Notes: generated by a model not told the origin, from the sequence alone. A stretch of 64,000 bases of DNA from Bermanella marisrubri (GCF_012295615.1 NZ_CP051183.1:2259001-2323000); one strand, 5' to 3'; counted from the stretch's first letter, positions 43,514 to 51,383 are shown. Translations and numbers: made by a program.

Positions 43514-45229
43514 TTACTGGTCATTTTCAATTCTAAATAACTTGTCATTCTCTGAAAGTTTTACAATAAAATAATCTTCGTTATCTAGTTCACTCGGCAA
43601 TTTATCCTTCAATATCGAAGCAACAAACTGCAAGCCATTCTTATTCACAAGGTCAGCTATCTTTAGTAGTTGATTATCATGCATAAGCTCTTTTTTATCG
43701 TTTAGCAAGAAATGCATACAAGGAATATTTTCTTCATCAGCAAAGAGCGTGTAGGCTATGTCAAAACAGGAAATTTCACCCTGCTTTTTACCGGAACTGA
43801 AATTAGTATTAAAGGCGCTAAATTTATAAAGTTTTTGGCCCTTTTTGTTAACGACTTTATCGTACTTAAGGGCATACTTTTCACCGTAGAGGGCTTCGGA
43901 TGTTGCTGAAAAGTGCTCATTAAACTTATTCACTTGTTGTTTTACTATCGCCTCAAACTCATCCGAGAACAGCTCTTTATCTATATCATTTAATTCAGAT
44001 TCATACGTTTTAATATTTTTCTCTACTTCATCTAGCTGTTTTATAATGCTTTCATACTCACCTTTATCTCGATACTTAGCATTAAGCTCAGCGATTAGGC
44101 TTTCCAACTCTTCAAAAGAAGAGCTTTTAGAAACAAGATCTGCAATTTCTTGCTCTTTTTTCAAGAGTTTCCTTAAATCTGCACTCTTACTATTAATCTT
44201 TCCTTCAATAACAGGGAGCTCTTTAGAAATATACCCAATACGTTCTTGGATCATTTGATTGTGATATATAACCAAATCCTCAAAGGTTTTTTGTAATCCA
44301 TCAATGTTAGTAGAAGCCTGGTTATATATTAACTCTAGCTGAGCCAAGTCAACTTTTGAGGAGGCCGAAGAAAGTTCATCCTTAGTCTCTTCTATAAGGT
44401 TTTTTCTTATATTAAGGTTACCAACATCCTTGCTTAATAAATTAATTTCATATCTCAGCTTGTTAAGACTATTCAAATCTTCCTCAAAATTCTCATTGAC
44501 ATTCAAAGAAGACTTCTTTTTATCTAGATCTTTTATTTCAATCTCTATTAACGCTAGCGCTGCTTCATATGCTGATTTGGTTTGTACTTTTTCGATACGC
44601 TTTTTGAAAGTATTTTCTTGTTGTATTTTTTGTAGAATTTCCTGCTTCGTGCTGCCTTTAGAGAAATCACAACCTAATAGAAAAAGATATAGTGTCTCGT
44701 ATTCAGCATCACTCGTATACTTATCAAGAGTTTTCAAAGTGTTAGAAACACTCAAATCACTATAGCGAATGTTGTGAGAAATGATCTGGCGAAACGTCGG
44801 TTTCTTACCGACCTGACTAGGAAAGAAGAGCTCGGTAAGCTTATCTTCAAACTCGCTCTCGGTATAAGGTTCTCCATCTATTCTTCGAACTATATTCTTT
44901 CTGGACAAAAAATTTCGCTCAATAACTACCGACCTAGCTTTTTCATCGTCAAGATCTTCAGTTATATATAGAAAAACAGAGATTTTATTCTCTACGAGAT
45001 AGTCCCTGACTAAAGTATAGATTTCCTTTTTATTTTCTGGATCTTCATAAATTATCTTGGGTTTTGCACCAAGGCAGAAATCTACCAACTTTAATACGGT
45101 TGTTTTTCCGACACTATTTCCAGTTACTTGGCCGTCGCTTTCGTCAACAATGAGGTTGATACCTTTATGAAAAGGTATTTCCCGAATCGCTTCTCCAGAT
45201 TTTGATATTACGAGTTTTTCTATGAACAT
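43514..45229 (-). CDS. DUF2326-type ABC ATPase, ABC-three-component system
   Basis: 571 residues. Walker A is GNSVGKTT near residue 38. A long charged coiled coil follows at about residues 195-430. The C-terminus holds a signature-like SSGKKQGEISCFDIAY and a Walker-B-like CMHFLLNDKKELMHDNQ. This is the DUF2326 layout, the ATPase of ABC-three-component conflict systems described by Aravind and co-workers. It overlaps the middle gene by 10 bases. It should drive ATP-dependent sensing or translocation on nucleic acid; the trigger is unknown. Confidence 0.83.
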   Translation of the reverse strand: MFIEKLVISKSGEAIREIPFHKGINLIVDESDGQVTGNSVGKTTVLKLVDFCLGAKPKIIYEDPENKKEIYTLVRDYLVENKISVFLYITEDLDDEKARSVVIERNFLSRKNIVRRIDGEPYTESEFEDKLTELFFPSQVGKKPTFRQIISHNIRYSDLSVSNTLKTLDKYTSDAEYETLYLFLLGCDFSKGSTKQEILQKIQQENTFKKRIEKVQTKSAYEAALALIEIEIKDLDKKKSSLNVNENFEEDLNSLNKLRYEINLLSKDVGNLNIRKNLIEETKDELSSASSKVDLAQLELIYNQASTNIDGLQKTFEDLVIYHNQMIQERIGYISKELPVIEGKINSKSADLRKLLKKEQEIADLVSKSSSFEELESLIAELNAKYRDKGEYESIIKQLDEVEKNIKTYESELNDIDKELFSDEFEAIVKQQVNKFNEHFSATSEALYGEKYALKYDKVVNKKGQKLYKFSAFNTNFSSGKKQGEISCFDIAYTLFADEENIPCMHFLLNDKKELMHDNQLLKIADLVNKNGLQFVASILKDKLPSELDNEDYFIVKLSENDKLFRIENDQ

Positions 45230-45444
45230 AGCTCGACTTCGCCCGAATTTAAAACAGCAGCATCAATTAGATATAGCCAATCGAGGCATAATACAAACAA
45301 TGGAAACGACATTTCCTTCACGCCTTTCGATTTTTCGTAAAGCTCGAAAAGCTCCATTCTTCCATTATTCTGGAGAACCTGGAGCACAATCGCACCATTA
45401 TAATAGACACTATTATCGGGGTGAATGTTATCAGGAAGCAGCAT
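45220..45444 (-). CDS. ABC-three-component middle protein
   Basis: 74 residues (NSVYYNGAIVLQVLQNNGRMELFELYEKSKG, then FPLFVLCLDWLYLIDAAVL). It looks like a winged-helix middle component (MC6-like). These small proteins link the effector to the ATPase. It overlaps the SMEK-like gene by 14 bases and the ATPase gene by 10, so all three are made together. Confidence 0.75.
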   Translation of the reverse strand: MLLPDNIHPDNSVYYNGAIVLQVLQNNGRMELFELYEKSKGVKEMSFPLFVLCLDWLYLIDAAVLNSGEVELCS

Positions 45445-46399
45445 ACATGTACCCTTCCGGACTTTCCATTATCTTGCAACGAATAAATGCATCTACAACT
45501 AATATATCGATGCACAATTCAAGCTCATCTATTGGAATTTGCGAGTAGTTTGCACTTTCAATAACCTTACCCTTGAGTACCTCAATGACAGAAAAAAACA
45601 CCTCATCAGGACTTCCAGAGTCCTTTTTATTTAGGTATTCGCGCTTGATTTTGGCCAATACTGAAGTACTTTTGTTACTTCCCATGCTGTCAAATTCAGA
45701 ATATTTCGAATCCACTTTACCATGATAAAGGCAATATTCTTCAATCAAGCATTTCGCTTTATCAAGCTGGTTATGTAGGATTTTTCTATCGATCTCAAAT
45801 TTATGAACTGGCTCAACATGAGAATCATCATTCCAGTCTTCTTTCGCCAATATATTTATAATCATAGCGAGATTCGAATCAAGTTTTACTGCATCTATTT
45901 CGCTGCCCAGTTCATTTTTTACGAACTCATAGACCTCTTTCTGTTCCACTATCTTTTTATTTAAAACCTCATCTAATATTGATCTTGTATCCAAGATATC
46001 TGAGGTCGGGGAAAAAGATATCCCATGCGGGTTTTTGAATTTCATCTTTCTTAAATTAGAAGCATCTTTTGAGATTGATAAAAACAAAAACCTATATGAT
46101 GGGAATTTTTTAATTATGTCCTTGCCTAAAGCGGACTCAACTTTGGCCTTTGTAGAGGTAGCAGAAACCTGCACAATTAACATGTTTTTATGATCTATAA
46201 GATCTATCGCCTCAACATTTTGCAATGTTTTATTCAAATTCTCCAGTGCATAGCCATATAACAAATTTAAAAAATGCAAATAGAAGCTCTCAGAATGCAT
46301 GTGCAGCTGCAACAGATTGAGCTTACCATTGGTATCAATCCTGATCGCCAATGCGTGGAGTTTTTCATCGATATAGTTGTAATATAATGTTCTGTTCAT
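45431..46399 (-). CDS. SMEK-like effector/sensor of the ABC-3C system
   Basis: 322 residues. The N-terminal 170 residues resemble SMEK/REase-like domains: VEAIDLIDHKNMLIVQVSATS gives an acidic residue and a QxS position in the place of a PD-(D/E)xK core. Residues about 190-320 are a separate helical domain. First gene of the three-gene cassette. It is probably the effector or target-recognition protein; whether it is a nuclease is not shown by the sequence. Confidence 0.65.
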   Translation of the reverse strand: MNRTLYYNYIDEKLHALAIRIDTNGKLNLLQLHMHSESFYLHFLNLLYGYALENLNKTLQNVEAIDLIDHKNMLIVQVSATSTKAKVESALGKDIIKKFPSYRFLFLSISKDASNLRKMKFKNPHGISFSPTSDILDTRSILDEVLNKKIVEQKEVYEFVKNELGSEIDAVKLDSNLAMIINILAKEDWNDDSHVEPVHKFEIDRKILHNQLDKAKCLIEEYCLYHGKVDSKYSEFDSMGSNKSTSVLAKIKREYLNKKDSGSPDEVFFSVIEVLKGKVIESANYSQIPIDELELCIDILVVDAFIRCKIMESPEGYMYAAS

Positions 46400-46437
46400 T
46401 TCGCAACACCCTACACCATTCTCAGAAAAACAACACC

Positions 46438-46455
46438 GCCCCTCTTAATGAGGGC
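46438..46455 (-). promoter_or_regulatory. leader hairpin before the ABC-3C operon
   Basis: GCCCCTC TTAAT GAGGGC forms a short stable stem about 40 bases before the first start codon. The 246 bases from 46400 to 46645 are otherwise AT-rich and could hold the cassette's own promoter. No certain -10/-35 pair. Confidence 0.35.
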
Positions 46456-46645
46456 CTGACCGTTTAAATATTTTCTCATGATTAAAATAATATTGAAAAC
46501 CCAAAATCGGAATTCTACTTTTCAGCGGTTACTTCTCACTAGCTCCCCCACGTGCATAATTATTAAACTGCCATTTTTCATAATTCTTAATTTCAGAACT
46601 CGTTTACTCCCACTTTGGGTAGATCGCGGAAACTGATGCCGTGTC

Positions 46646-46739
46646 GTATAACGCCGCCATAAACCGCGCGAGCTTGCGAGCTTGCGAGCTTGCGAGCGTC
46701 GGGCGACCGTAGGGAGCGAATTTAATGGCCTTGTTACAC
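46646..46739 (-). repeat. attC site 7 with internal microrepeat
   Basis: GTATAAC and GTTACAC boxes 94 bp apart. The loop region holds AGCTTGCG three times in tandem from 46671. The tautomerase stop overlaps R''. Confidence 0.85.
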
Positions 46740-47120
46740 GTTGACTTTGTACTTAAGGTCATTTGCCTCATCACCAGTCATGCCTCTAAAGCCCCATTGG
46801 TATGGTTGCTGTTCTTTAATCGTAATTTCAACATCAACGGATGAAAGTCCAAGCTTGCTTTCTACTTCGCTAAATATAGCCTTGATAAGATCCTTTTGAG
46901 TCTCCGGCTTACGACCTGCCATCATGTTAATCTCGATGACTGTATAAGCATCGCTTCGGCCGCCTGGGTAATAAAAGTCCTCTCGTTCCAAAGGCACAAT
47001 TCGGTGCGCGCGTTTGTCCTCTGGCATACCGAGAACACTTTGCATGCAGCTATGAATAACATCCGACAATCTTGCTTTTATCGGATTAAGTTTTTCTTTG
47101 ATTCCATAAATTATGATCAT
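46734..47120 (-). CDS. tautomerase family protein (cassette)
   Basis: 128 residues. MIIIYGIKEKLNPIKARLSDVIH at the start and YTVIEINMMAGRKPETQKDLIKAIF in the middle match tautomerase-fold proteins, which have small-molecule isomerase activity. The catalytic N-terminal Pro is not seen, so the reaction is unclear. Cassette gene between attC 7 and attC 8. Confidence 0.8.
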   Translation of the reverse strand: MIIIYGIKEKLNPIKARLSDVIHSCMQSVLGMPEDKRAHRIVPLEREDFYYPGGRSDAYTVIEINMMAGRKPETQKDLIKAIFSEVESKLGLSSVDVEITIKEQQPYQWGFRGMTGDEANDLKYKVNV

Positions 47121-47136
47121 GCTGATTCCTTAAGAC

Positions 47137-47247
47137 GTGTAACGCCCAGCTAAGCCGCCGGAGCGGAGTTGATTGTTTTGTGCGAGCGTAGCGAAAAAGC
47201 ACAAAACGAGCAACACAGTGGAGGTCGGTTTGAGCTGTTTGTTAAGT
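47137..47247 (-). repeat. attC site 8
   Basis: GTGTAAC and GTTAAGT boxes 111 bp apart, with AAGCCGCCGGAGCGG and a TTTGTGC GAGCG ... GCACAAA inner stem. Confidence 0.87.
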
Positions 47248-47252
47248 GGCTT

Positions 47253-47741
47253 TCACTCATACCAACTTTCCCATTTTTCGTTTGCCTTCTTATGTGAAGT
47301 AATACCTGAGTCTAGAGCAGCATGAAATTGCTCAGCTTGATCAATTTTAAAACCGGCATCTTCGAAATTTAGAATTTTTATATTACCGGTGAGCTTAAAA
47401 GGCTTGGGATGAAACATTTGATAAAGTTGGATCGGCTCCACTAACCCTGGCGCCCAAGCTTTAATTAAATAAATGTCTTGCTTAGAGCCATCACCTAGTG
47501 TTACTAGACCTTCTTGCGCATAAGCCCAAGCATCGACCTTACCTTGATACTTAGCAATTGCAGCGTGCGCAGCATCAACCGCATCTTGCTGAGTTTCTGC
47601 TTCAAAGTTTTGAACTTCTCTAGCTCCATCTGATTGAAAAATGACATAAGGAACCATCAACTCTCCATCCTGCCCACTGCCAATATAAGCACTATGTGCA
47701 AGTATTAATCCAGCGATACTACCGATGAGATCAATATCCAT
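47253..47741 (-). CDS. hypothetical protein (cassette)
   Basis: 162 residues from ATG 47741, chosen because AGGGAG lies just upstream; the frame is open to 47879 but that would cross the attC. No signal peptide. Motifs such as DAWAYAQEGLVTLGDGSKQDIYLIKAWAPGL resemble small DUF-type proteins of unknown function. It lies between attC 8 and attC 9. Confidence 0.7.
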   Translation of the reverse strand: MDIDLIGSIAGLILAHSAYIGSGQDGELMVPYVIFQSDGAREVQNFEAETQQDAVDAAHAAIAKYQGKVDAWAYAQEGLVTLGDGSKQDIYLIKAWAPGLVEPIQLYQMFHPKPFKLTGNIKILNFEDAGFKIDQAEQFHAALDSGITSHKKANEKWESWYE

Positions 47742-47755
47742 TATTACTCCCTGCC

Positions 47756-47803
47756 ACTTAACGCCGCAATCACGCGCTTGTCGCGTGCATTGCCTTGTTA
47801 AGT
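47756..47803 (-). repeat. attC site 9
   Basis: ACTTAAC and GTTAAGT boxes, 48 bp, with GCAAT/ATTGC L-boxes and a CACGCG / CGCGTG stem. Identical to site 10. Confidence 0.93.
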
Positions 47804-48240
47804 TTGAGCTCCATAGGCTGATAAACCAAGCCTGCCGATTCGCCCACTTCGCTACTGCACTCAAACCCATAATTTTCATAAGCGGTCACTGAAGATAGCG
47901 ACGCGCTGACGGTAACAGTTTCAACCTTCGCATGATTCAAGGCGGATATAAGCAGCTTTCTTCCAATGCCACTTTTCTGGGATTCCGGACGGATAAAAAG
48001 CATCGCAATATGGCGACCTTCCTTTAACTCGATGACACCTTCGACATTTTCGCTGTTCTCAGCAACCAGCATTAAGTTATCGCCTTTCATCCTATCGAGG
48101 AATGCATCGCGCGCAGCGATATTCGAAAAGGTTGTAATCCCCTCATCAGACAATGTGCCTGCAACAGACTGCGAAAAAGAGTCCATGCAAATTGCACTTA
48201 CAGCTTCAAGGTCCTTCTCTTCCATCTTCCTGATAATCAT
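47770..48240 (-). CDS. GNAT acetyltransferase, cassette copy 2
   Basis: 156 residues from ATG 48240. The acetyl-CoA loop AMLFIRPESQKSGIGRKLLIS lies near residue 85. It differs from the copy at 48270 at two residues (ENSENVEG for ENNENVEG, CSSEVGES for CSGEVGES). The last six codons (MHATSA and stop) lie in attC 9. Substrate unknown. A ribosome site GGGAGAC precedes the start. Confidence 0.88.
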   Translation of the reverse strand: MIIRKMEEKDLEAVSAICMDSFSQSVAGTLSDEGITTFSNIAARDAFLDRMKGDNLMLVAENSENVEGVIELKEGRHIAMLFIRPESQKSGIGRKLLISALNHAKVETVTVSASLSSVTAYENYGFECSSEVGESAGLVYQPMELKLNKAMHATSA

Positions 48241-48255
48241 CAATGTCTCCCAAAA

Positions 48256-48303
48256 ACTTAACGCCGCAATCACGCGCTTGTCGCGTGCATTGCCTTGTTA
48301 AGT
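48256..48303 (-). repeat. attC site 10
   Basis: Same 48 bp as site 9, exactly 500 bp away. It divides the two GNAT cassettes. Confidence 0.93.
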
Positions 48304-48740
48304 TTGAGCTCCATAGGCTGATAAACCAAGCCTGCCGATTCGCCCACTTCGCCACTGCACTCAAACCCATAATTTTCATAAGCGGTCACTGAAGATAGCG
48401 ACGCGCTGACGGTAACAGTTTCAACCTTCGCATGATTCAAGGCGGATATAAGCAGCTTTCTTCCAATGCCACTTTTCTGGGATTCCGGACGGATAAAAAG
48501 CATCGCAATATGGCGACCTTCCTTTAACTCGATGACACCTTCGACATTTTCGTTGTTCTCAGCAACCAGCATTAAGTTATCGCCTTTCATCCTATCGAGG
48601 AATGCATCGCGCGCAGCGATATTCGAAAAGGTTGTAATCCCCTCATCAGACAATGTGCCTGCAACAGACTGCGAAAAAGAGTCCATGCAAATTGCACTTA
48701 CAGCTTCAAGGTCCTTCTCTTCCATCTTCCTGATAATCAT
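48270..48740 (-). CDS. GNAT acetyltransferase, cassette copy 1
   Basis: 156 residues from ATG 48740. Same protein as copy 2 apart from two residues. It is the first cassette of the array beside the attI-like site, the position usually best expressed. Its C-terminal codons also run into the attC hairpin. Substrate unknown; duplicated acetyltransferases in integrons are often resistance or detoxification genes. Confidence 0.88.
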   Translation of the reverse strand: MIIRKMEEKDLEAVSAICMDSFSQSVAGTLSDEGITTFSNIAARDAFLDRMKGDNLMLVAENNENVEGVIELKEGRHIAMLFIRPESQKSGIGRKLLISALNHAKVETVTVSASLSSVTAYENYGFECSGEVGESAGLVYQPMELKLNKAMHATSA

Positions 48741-48755
48741 CAATGTCTCCCAAAA

Positions 48756-48774
48756 ACTTAACAGCGTGTTATAC
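48756..48774 (-). repeat. attI-like or collapsed recombination site
   Basis: ACTTAAC, then five bases, then GTTATAC: two inverted core boxes only 19 bp long, without attC stem. It marks the proximal end of the array. Either an attI remnant or an attC with its middle deleted. Confidence 0.55.
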
Positions 48775-49153
48775 GGCCTAGATACTGTTAATAAACTATA
48801 TGCGGCTGGGAGGTGGGGATGAATTTCCCTTTCTTCTCAGTGACTTACCGCTATATCCATTAGCCGAGTTAATTTTATCCACAACAATAGCACGGTGGTT
48901 ATAATTTGAAAACGCCCGTTCGTATAACTCATCCACAGGGCCGCATAATCCACAGGCATTGTGCATAGTTATCTGTAAGGCCCATGATTAGGGGCTTTGC
49001 GAGGGGCGCTCAAAATGGTGATATGCGGCCTAGGTGTTGCTAATCTACTGTATAAAAGACCATCAGACTTTGTTACCAGCTTGTATTTTTAAAATTTGCT
49101 ACCATGCTCTTCGTATTTTCATTCTGTTATATCGTTAGTGAGCCAACTTTCTC
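48775..49153. other. intergenic stretch beside the array
   Basis: No integrase or other gene was found in 379 bases. A 30 bp segment at 48771-48800 recurs at 49023-49052 with about 22 matches, bracketing a group of DnaA-box-like sites. It could hold a decayed attI/integrase end or a separate element. Confidence 0.45.
48875..48968. promoter_or_regulatory. cluster of four DnaA-box-like sites
   Basis: TTATCCACA at 48875 is a perfect box. TCATCCACA (48929), TAATCCACA (48946) and, on the other strand, CTATGCACA (48960-48968) each have one mismatch. Four such sites in 94 bp would be rare by chance. No initiator gene stands beside it. Confidence 0.5.
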
Positions 49154-49495
49154 ATGGCAAAGTATTCAAAGAACAAAAATCAACAATCTGATAAAACTCA
49201 GCAAGAAGCCAAGCAAATTGCTAATGGCATAAAAAAGCTAGGGCAAACTAAAGAGCAAACCAAGTTGGTGACGCAAGGTATTGCTAAAGGTATTGAGCTT
49301 TATAAAAAACAGCAAAAAGCGAAAGCTCGTGAGTTGGATAAAGCGCAGAAAAAAGCAGCAAAGGCACAGCAACAAGAAACCACTGAGGAGGTTCAAACTG
49401 AATCGGTTTCAAGCAAGTACTCTGCTTTATTGCCTTGGGTATTGTTGGGGTTATCTTGGGCCGGGTTTTTAAGTTACTTGCTTTTGCCTGTTTAA
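49154..49495 (+). CDS. DUF2956 family protein
   Basis: 113 residues. The N-terminal 75 residues are a highly charged lysine/glutamine-rich helix (GQTKEQTKLVTQGIAKGIELYKKQQKAKARELDKA), and a single membrane helix closes the protein (LLPWVLLGLSWAGFLSYLLL). This is the DUF2956 pattern; the function is unknown. It stands outside the array and marks the start of core chromosome. Confidence 0.85.
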   Translation: MAKYSKNKNQQSDKTQQEAKQIANGIKKLGQTKEQTKLVTQGIAKGIELYKKQQKAKARELDKAQKKAAKAQQQETTEEVQTESVSSKYSALLPWVLLGLSWAGFLSYLLLPV

Positions 49496-49514
49496 TTACA
49501 TTACTGATAAAAAC

Positions 49515-49554
49515 CAAAAACGGCCCGCTATTTCTAGCGGGCCGCTTGCTTTTT
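49515..49554. terminator. strong bidirectional terminator
   Basis: CGGCCCGCTA pairs with TAGCGGGCCG around TTTC, with an A-run before and CTTTTT after, between convergent genes. Confidence 0.92.
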
Positions 49555-49609
49555 ACCGATTACTAACTGTATCGCGTTAGCATCAGCTATTTGCGTACCA
49601 AGCGTAATC

Positions 49610-50296
49610 TTACGCGGCTTGCTTTTGCTTTAGTGCTTCGACTAGAGCTTTACCTACCGCACCGGCACTGGCTGGGTTCTGGCCAGTGATTACGCGGCTA
49701 TCTTGCACTACATACTCACCCCAAGGTTGAGTTTTGCTGTAGTTTTTCGCTGCACGGGCCAGTGATTCCTCAAGCAAGAATGGAATCTTATCGATGGTAC
49801 CGAAATCCACTTCTTCTTCACGGGTGAAGCCTGTCACTTTAATCTTTGAGAGTAGTGACTCACCATTGCTGAGCTTCACTGGTAGCAACCCTGCAGGACC
49901 ATGACATACAGCTGATACGACACCGCCGTCTTCATAGTGTTTCGCCGTTAGCTTCGCCACTTCTTCGTTTTTCGCTAAGTCGGTTAGTAGACCAAAACCA
50001 CCTGGGTAAAAGATACCTGCGTAATCATCAACGTTGATTTGGCTTACCGGAATCGTATTGTTGATACGGTTTTGGAAAGTCTCATCTGCTAGGATCTTGC
50101 TGTTGATTTCATCCCCTTCCATGTCGGTGCCATACATTGGCGCTTGGCCACCTTTGATGGATACGAGGTCATAGTCATAACCTGCGTCTGTGATCTCATG
50201 CAGGGCATGGGTTAGCTCGGGCGCGAAAGTACCGTTTGCTTCGTCTGTTTCGCCTAATGTTGCGTGATTGGTTACCAGAATTAGGATCTTACTCAT
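49610..50296 (-). CDS. DJ-1/PfpI family protein (HSP31-like)
   Basis: 228 residues, class I glutamine-amidotransferase-like fold. The nucleophile elbow is AVCHGPAGLL, preceded by GIFYPGGFGLLTDL. The YDYDLVSIKGGQAPMYG segment and length match the HSP31/glyoxalase-III-like group, which detoxifies methylglyoxal or repairs glycated proteins. It is divergent from a LysR gene at 50493, its probable regulator. It is not PuuD, which needs a different motif set. Confidence 0.82.
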   Translation of the reverse strand: MSKILILVTNHATLGETDEANGTFAPELTHALHEITDAGYDYDLVSIKGGQAPMYGTDMEGDEINSKILADETFQNRINNTIPVSQINVDDYAGIFYPGGFGLLTDLAKNEEVAKLTAKHYEDGGVVSAVCHGPAGLLPVKLSNGESLLSKIKVTGFTREEEVDFGTIDKIPFLLEESLARAAKNYSKTQPWGEYVVQDSRVITGQNPASAGAVGKALVEALKQKQAA

Positions 50297-50492
50297 GAGA
50301 AAACCTCCTTTCTCGGTGAATGTAATAACTTATATAAATTAAGTTTTAGCGCTATGTTTCAACGCCCTGCTTTCGATTTATGAGTAGGTTAGTTCATGGC
50401 TGATTGGATGATAATCCTTATAATTATCAAATCACTATTGCTATACTGCAATAATCAAGCATAGATACCGAGTATTAAGGTTAAAAGCCACT

Positions 50493-51374
50493 ATGAGTAA
50501 CTTTGAAGGCATTCAAGAGTTTGTCGCAGTAGCCGAGGCACAAGGGTTTTCTGCAGCAGCTAAGCAACTTGACGCATCCACCAGCCATATAAGCCGCCAA
50601 GTAGCGCGTTTAGAAGAGCGCTTGGGCGTGCAGTTACTAGCCCGAACGACACGTATGGTCAGCCTCACCGATGCGGGGGAGCGTTATTATACCCAGTGCC
50701 GTGAGTTAATTGATGGTTTACAGCAAGCGGATGAATCCGTATCGGATGAGAGTATTAAGCTGACGGGCACTTTAAAAGTCAGCGCGGCCGGCACCTTTGC
50801 CGAGCAGTTCATTGCCCCCTGTTTGATGCAATTTGCAAAATCCCATCCTGAGCTATCCATAGAAATGGACTTTAATAGTCGCATGGTCAATTTTGTAGAG
50901 GAAGGTTTTGATTTCGCTATCCGTTATGGTCGCCTTAAAGATTCTGGCTTGGTGGCGCGTCGTCTTATTCAGCGTCACTTAATGGCAGCGGCTAGCCCTG
51001 AATATTTAAAGCAGTTTGGCGAACCCACTCACCCTGACGATTTAAAACACCATAAATGCTTACTAACCAACAACGATCATTGGTTGTTTTCCGAGAATCA
51101 GCAAAGCTTTGATGTGAAAGTATCCGGCCCTTGGCGTTCCAATAATGCCAATGTGGTTTTACAAGCCTGCGAACATGGTATGGGCATCGCCTATATGCCA
51201 GTGAGTAGTTTCGAGCAGTCCATTAACAGCGGAAGACTAAAGCCGATTTTGCGTGATTATTGGAGCCATGGCATTACCAGTTGGATCGTGTATCAAAACC
51301 GTCGATTTTTGCCAATGCGGGCACGCTTAGCCATTGATTATCTATTGCAGCATTTTAAAGATTGGGATGAATGA
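50493..51374 (+). CDS. LysR-type regulator
   Basis: 293 residues. The N-terminal winged helix (GFSAAAKQLDASTSHISRQVARLEERLG) is standard, and the effector domain from about residue 90 resembles the CrgA/PA-type group that often controls oxidoreductases and DJ-1 genes. It is divergent from the DJ-1 gene across 196 bp. It ends 10 bp before the convergent edd stop. Confidence 0.88.
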   Translation: MSNFEGIQEFVAVAEAQGFSAAAKQLDASTSHISRQVARLEERLGVQLLARTTRMVSLTDAGERYYTQCRELIDGLQQADESVSDESIKLTGTLKVSAAGTFAEQFIAPCLMQFAKSHPELSIEMDFNSRMVNFVEEGFDFAIRYGRLKDSGLVARRLIQRHLMAAASPEYLKQFGEPTHPDDLKHHKCLLTNNDHWLFSENQQSFDVKVSGPWRSNNANVVLQACEHGMGIAYMPVSSFEQSINSGRLKPILRDYWSHGITSWIVYQNRRFLPMRARLAIDYLLQHFKDWDE

Positions 51375-51383
51375 ACAACTTAG

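Noticed and set aside
36031-46399. Toxin-antitoxin pairs in the array
   Set aside because: Such pairs are common in integrons, but no cassette here has two small genes of a known toxin-antitoxin family.
46671-46694. Tandem octamers as a CRISPR-like array
   Set aside because: Three 8 bp repeats without spacers, inside an attC loop.
47253-47879. Long start of the cassette protein at 47879
   Set aside because: The extension crosses attC 9 and overlaps the next gene; ATG 47741 has a clear ribosome site.
48775-49153. Search for a divergent integron integrase beside the array
   Set aside because: No frame longer than about 60 codons and no tyrosine-recombinase motif in this stretch; DUF2956 follows.
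49610-50296. DJ-1/PfpI protein as the missing PuuD hydrolase
   Set aside because: Motifs and length fit the HSP31-like group, not gamma-glutamyl-GABA hydrolase, and it sits far from the puu genes with its own LysR.
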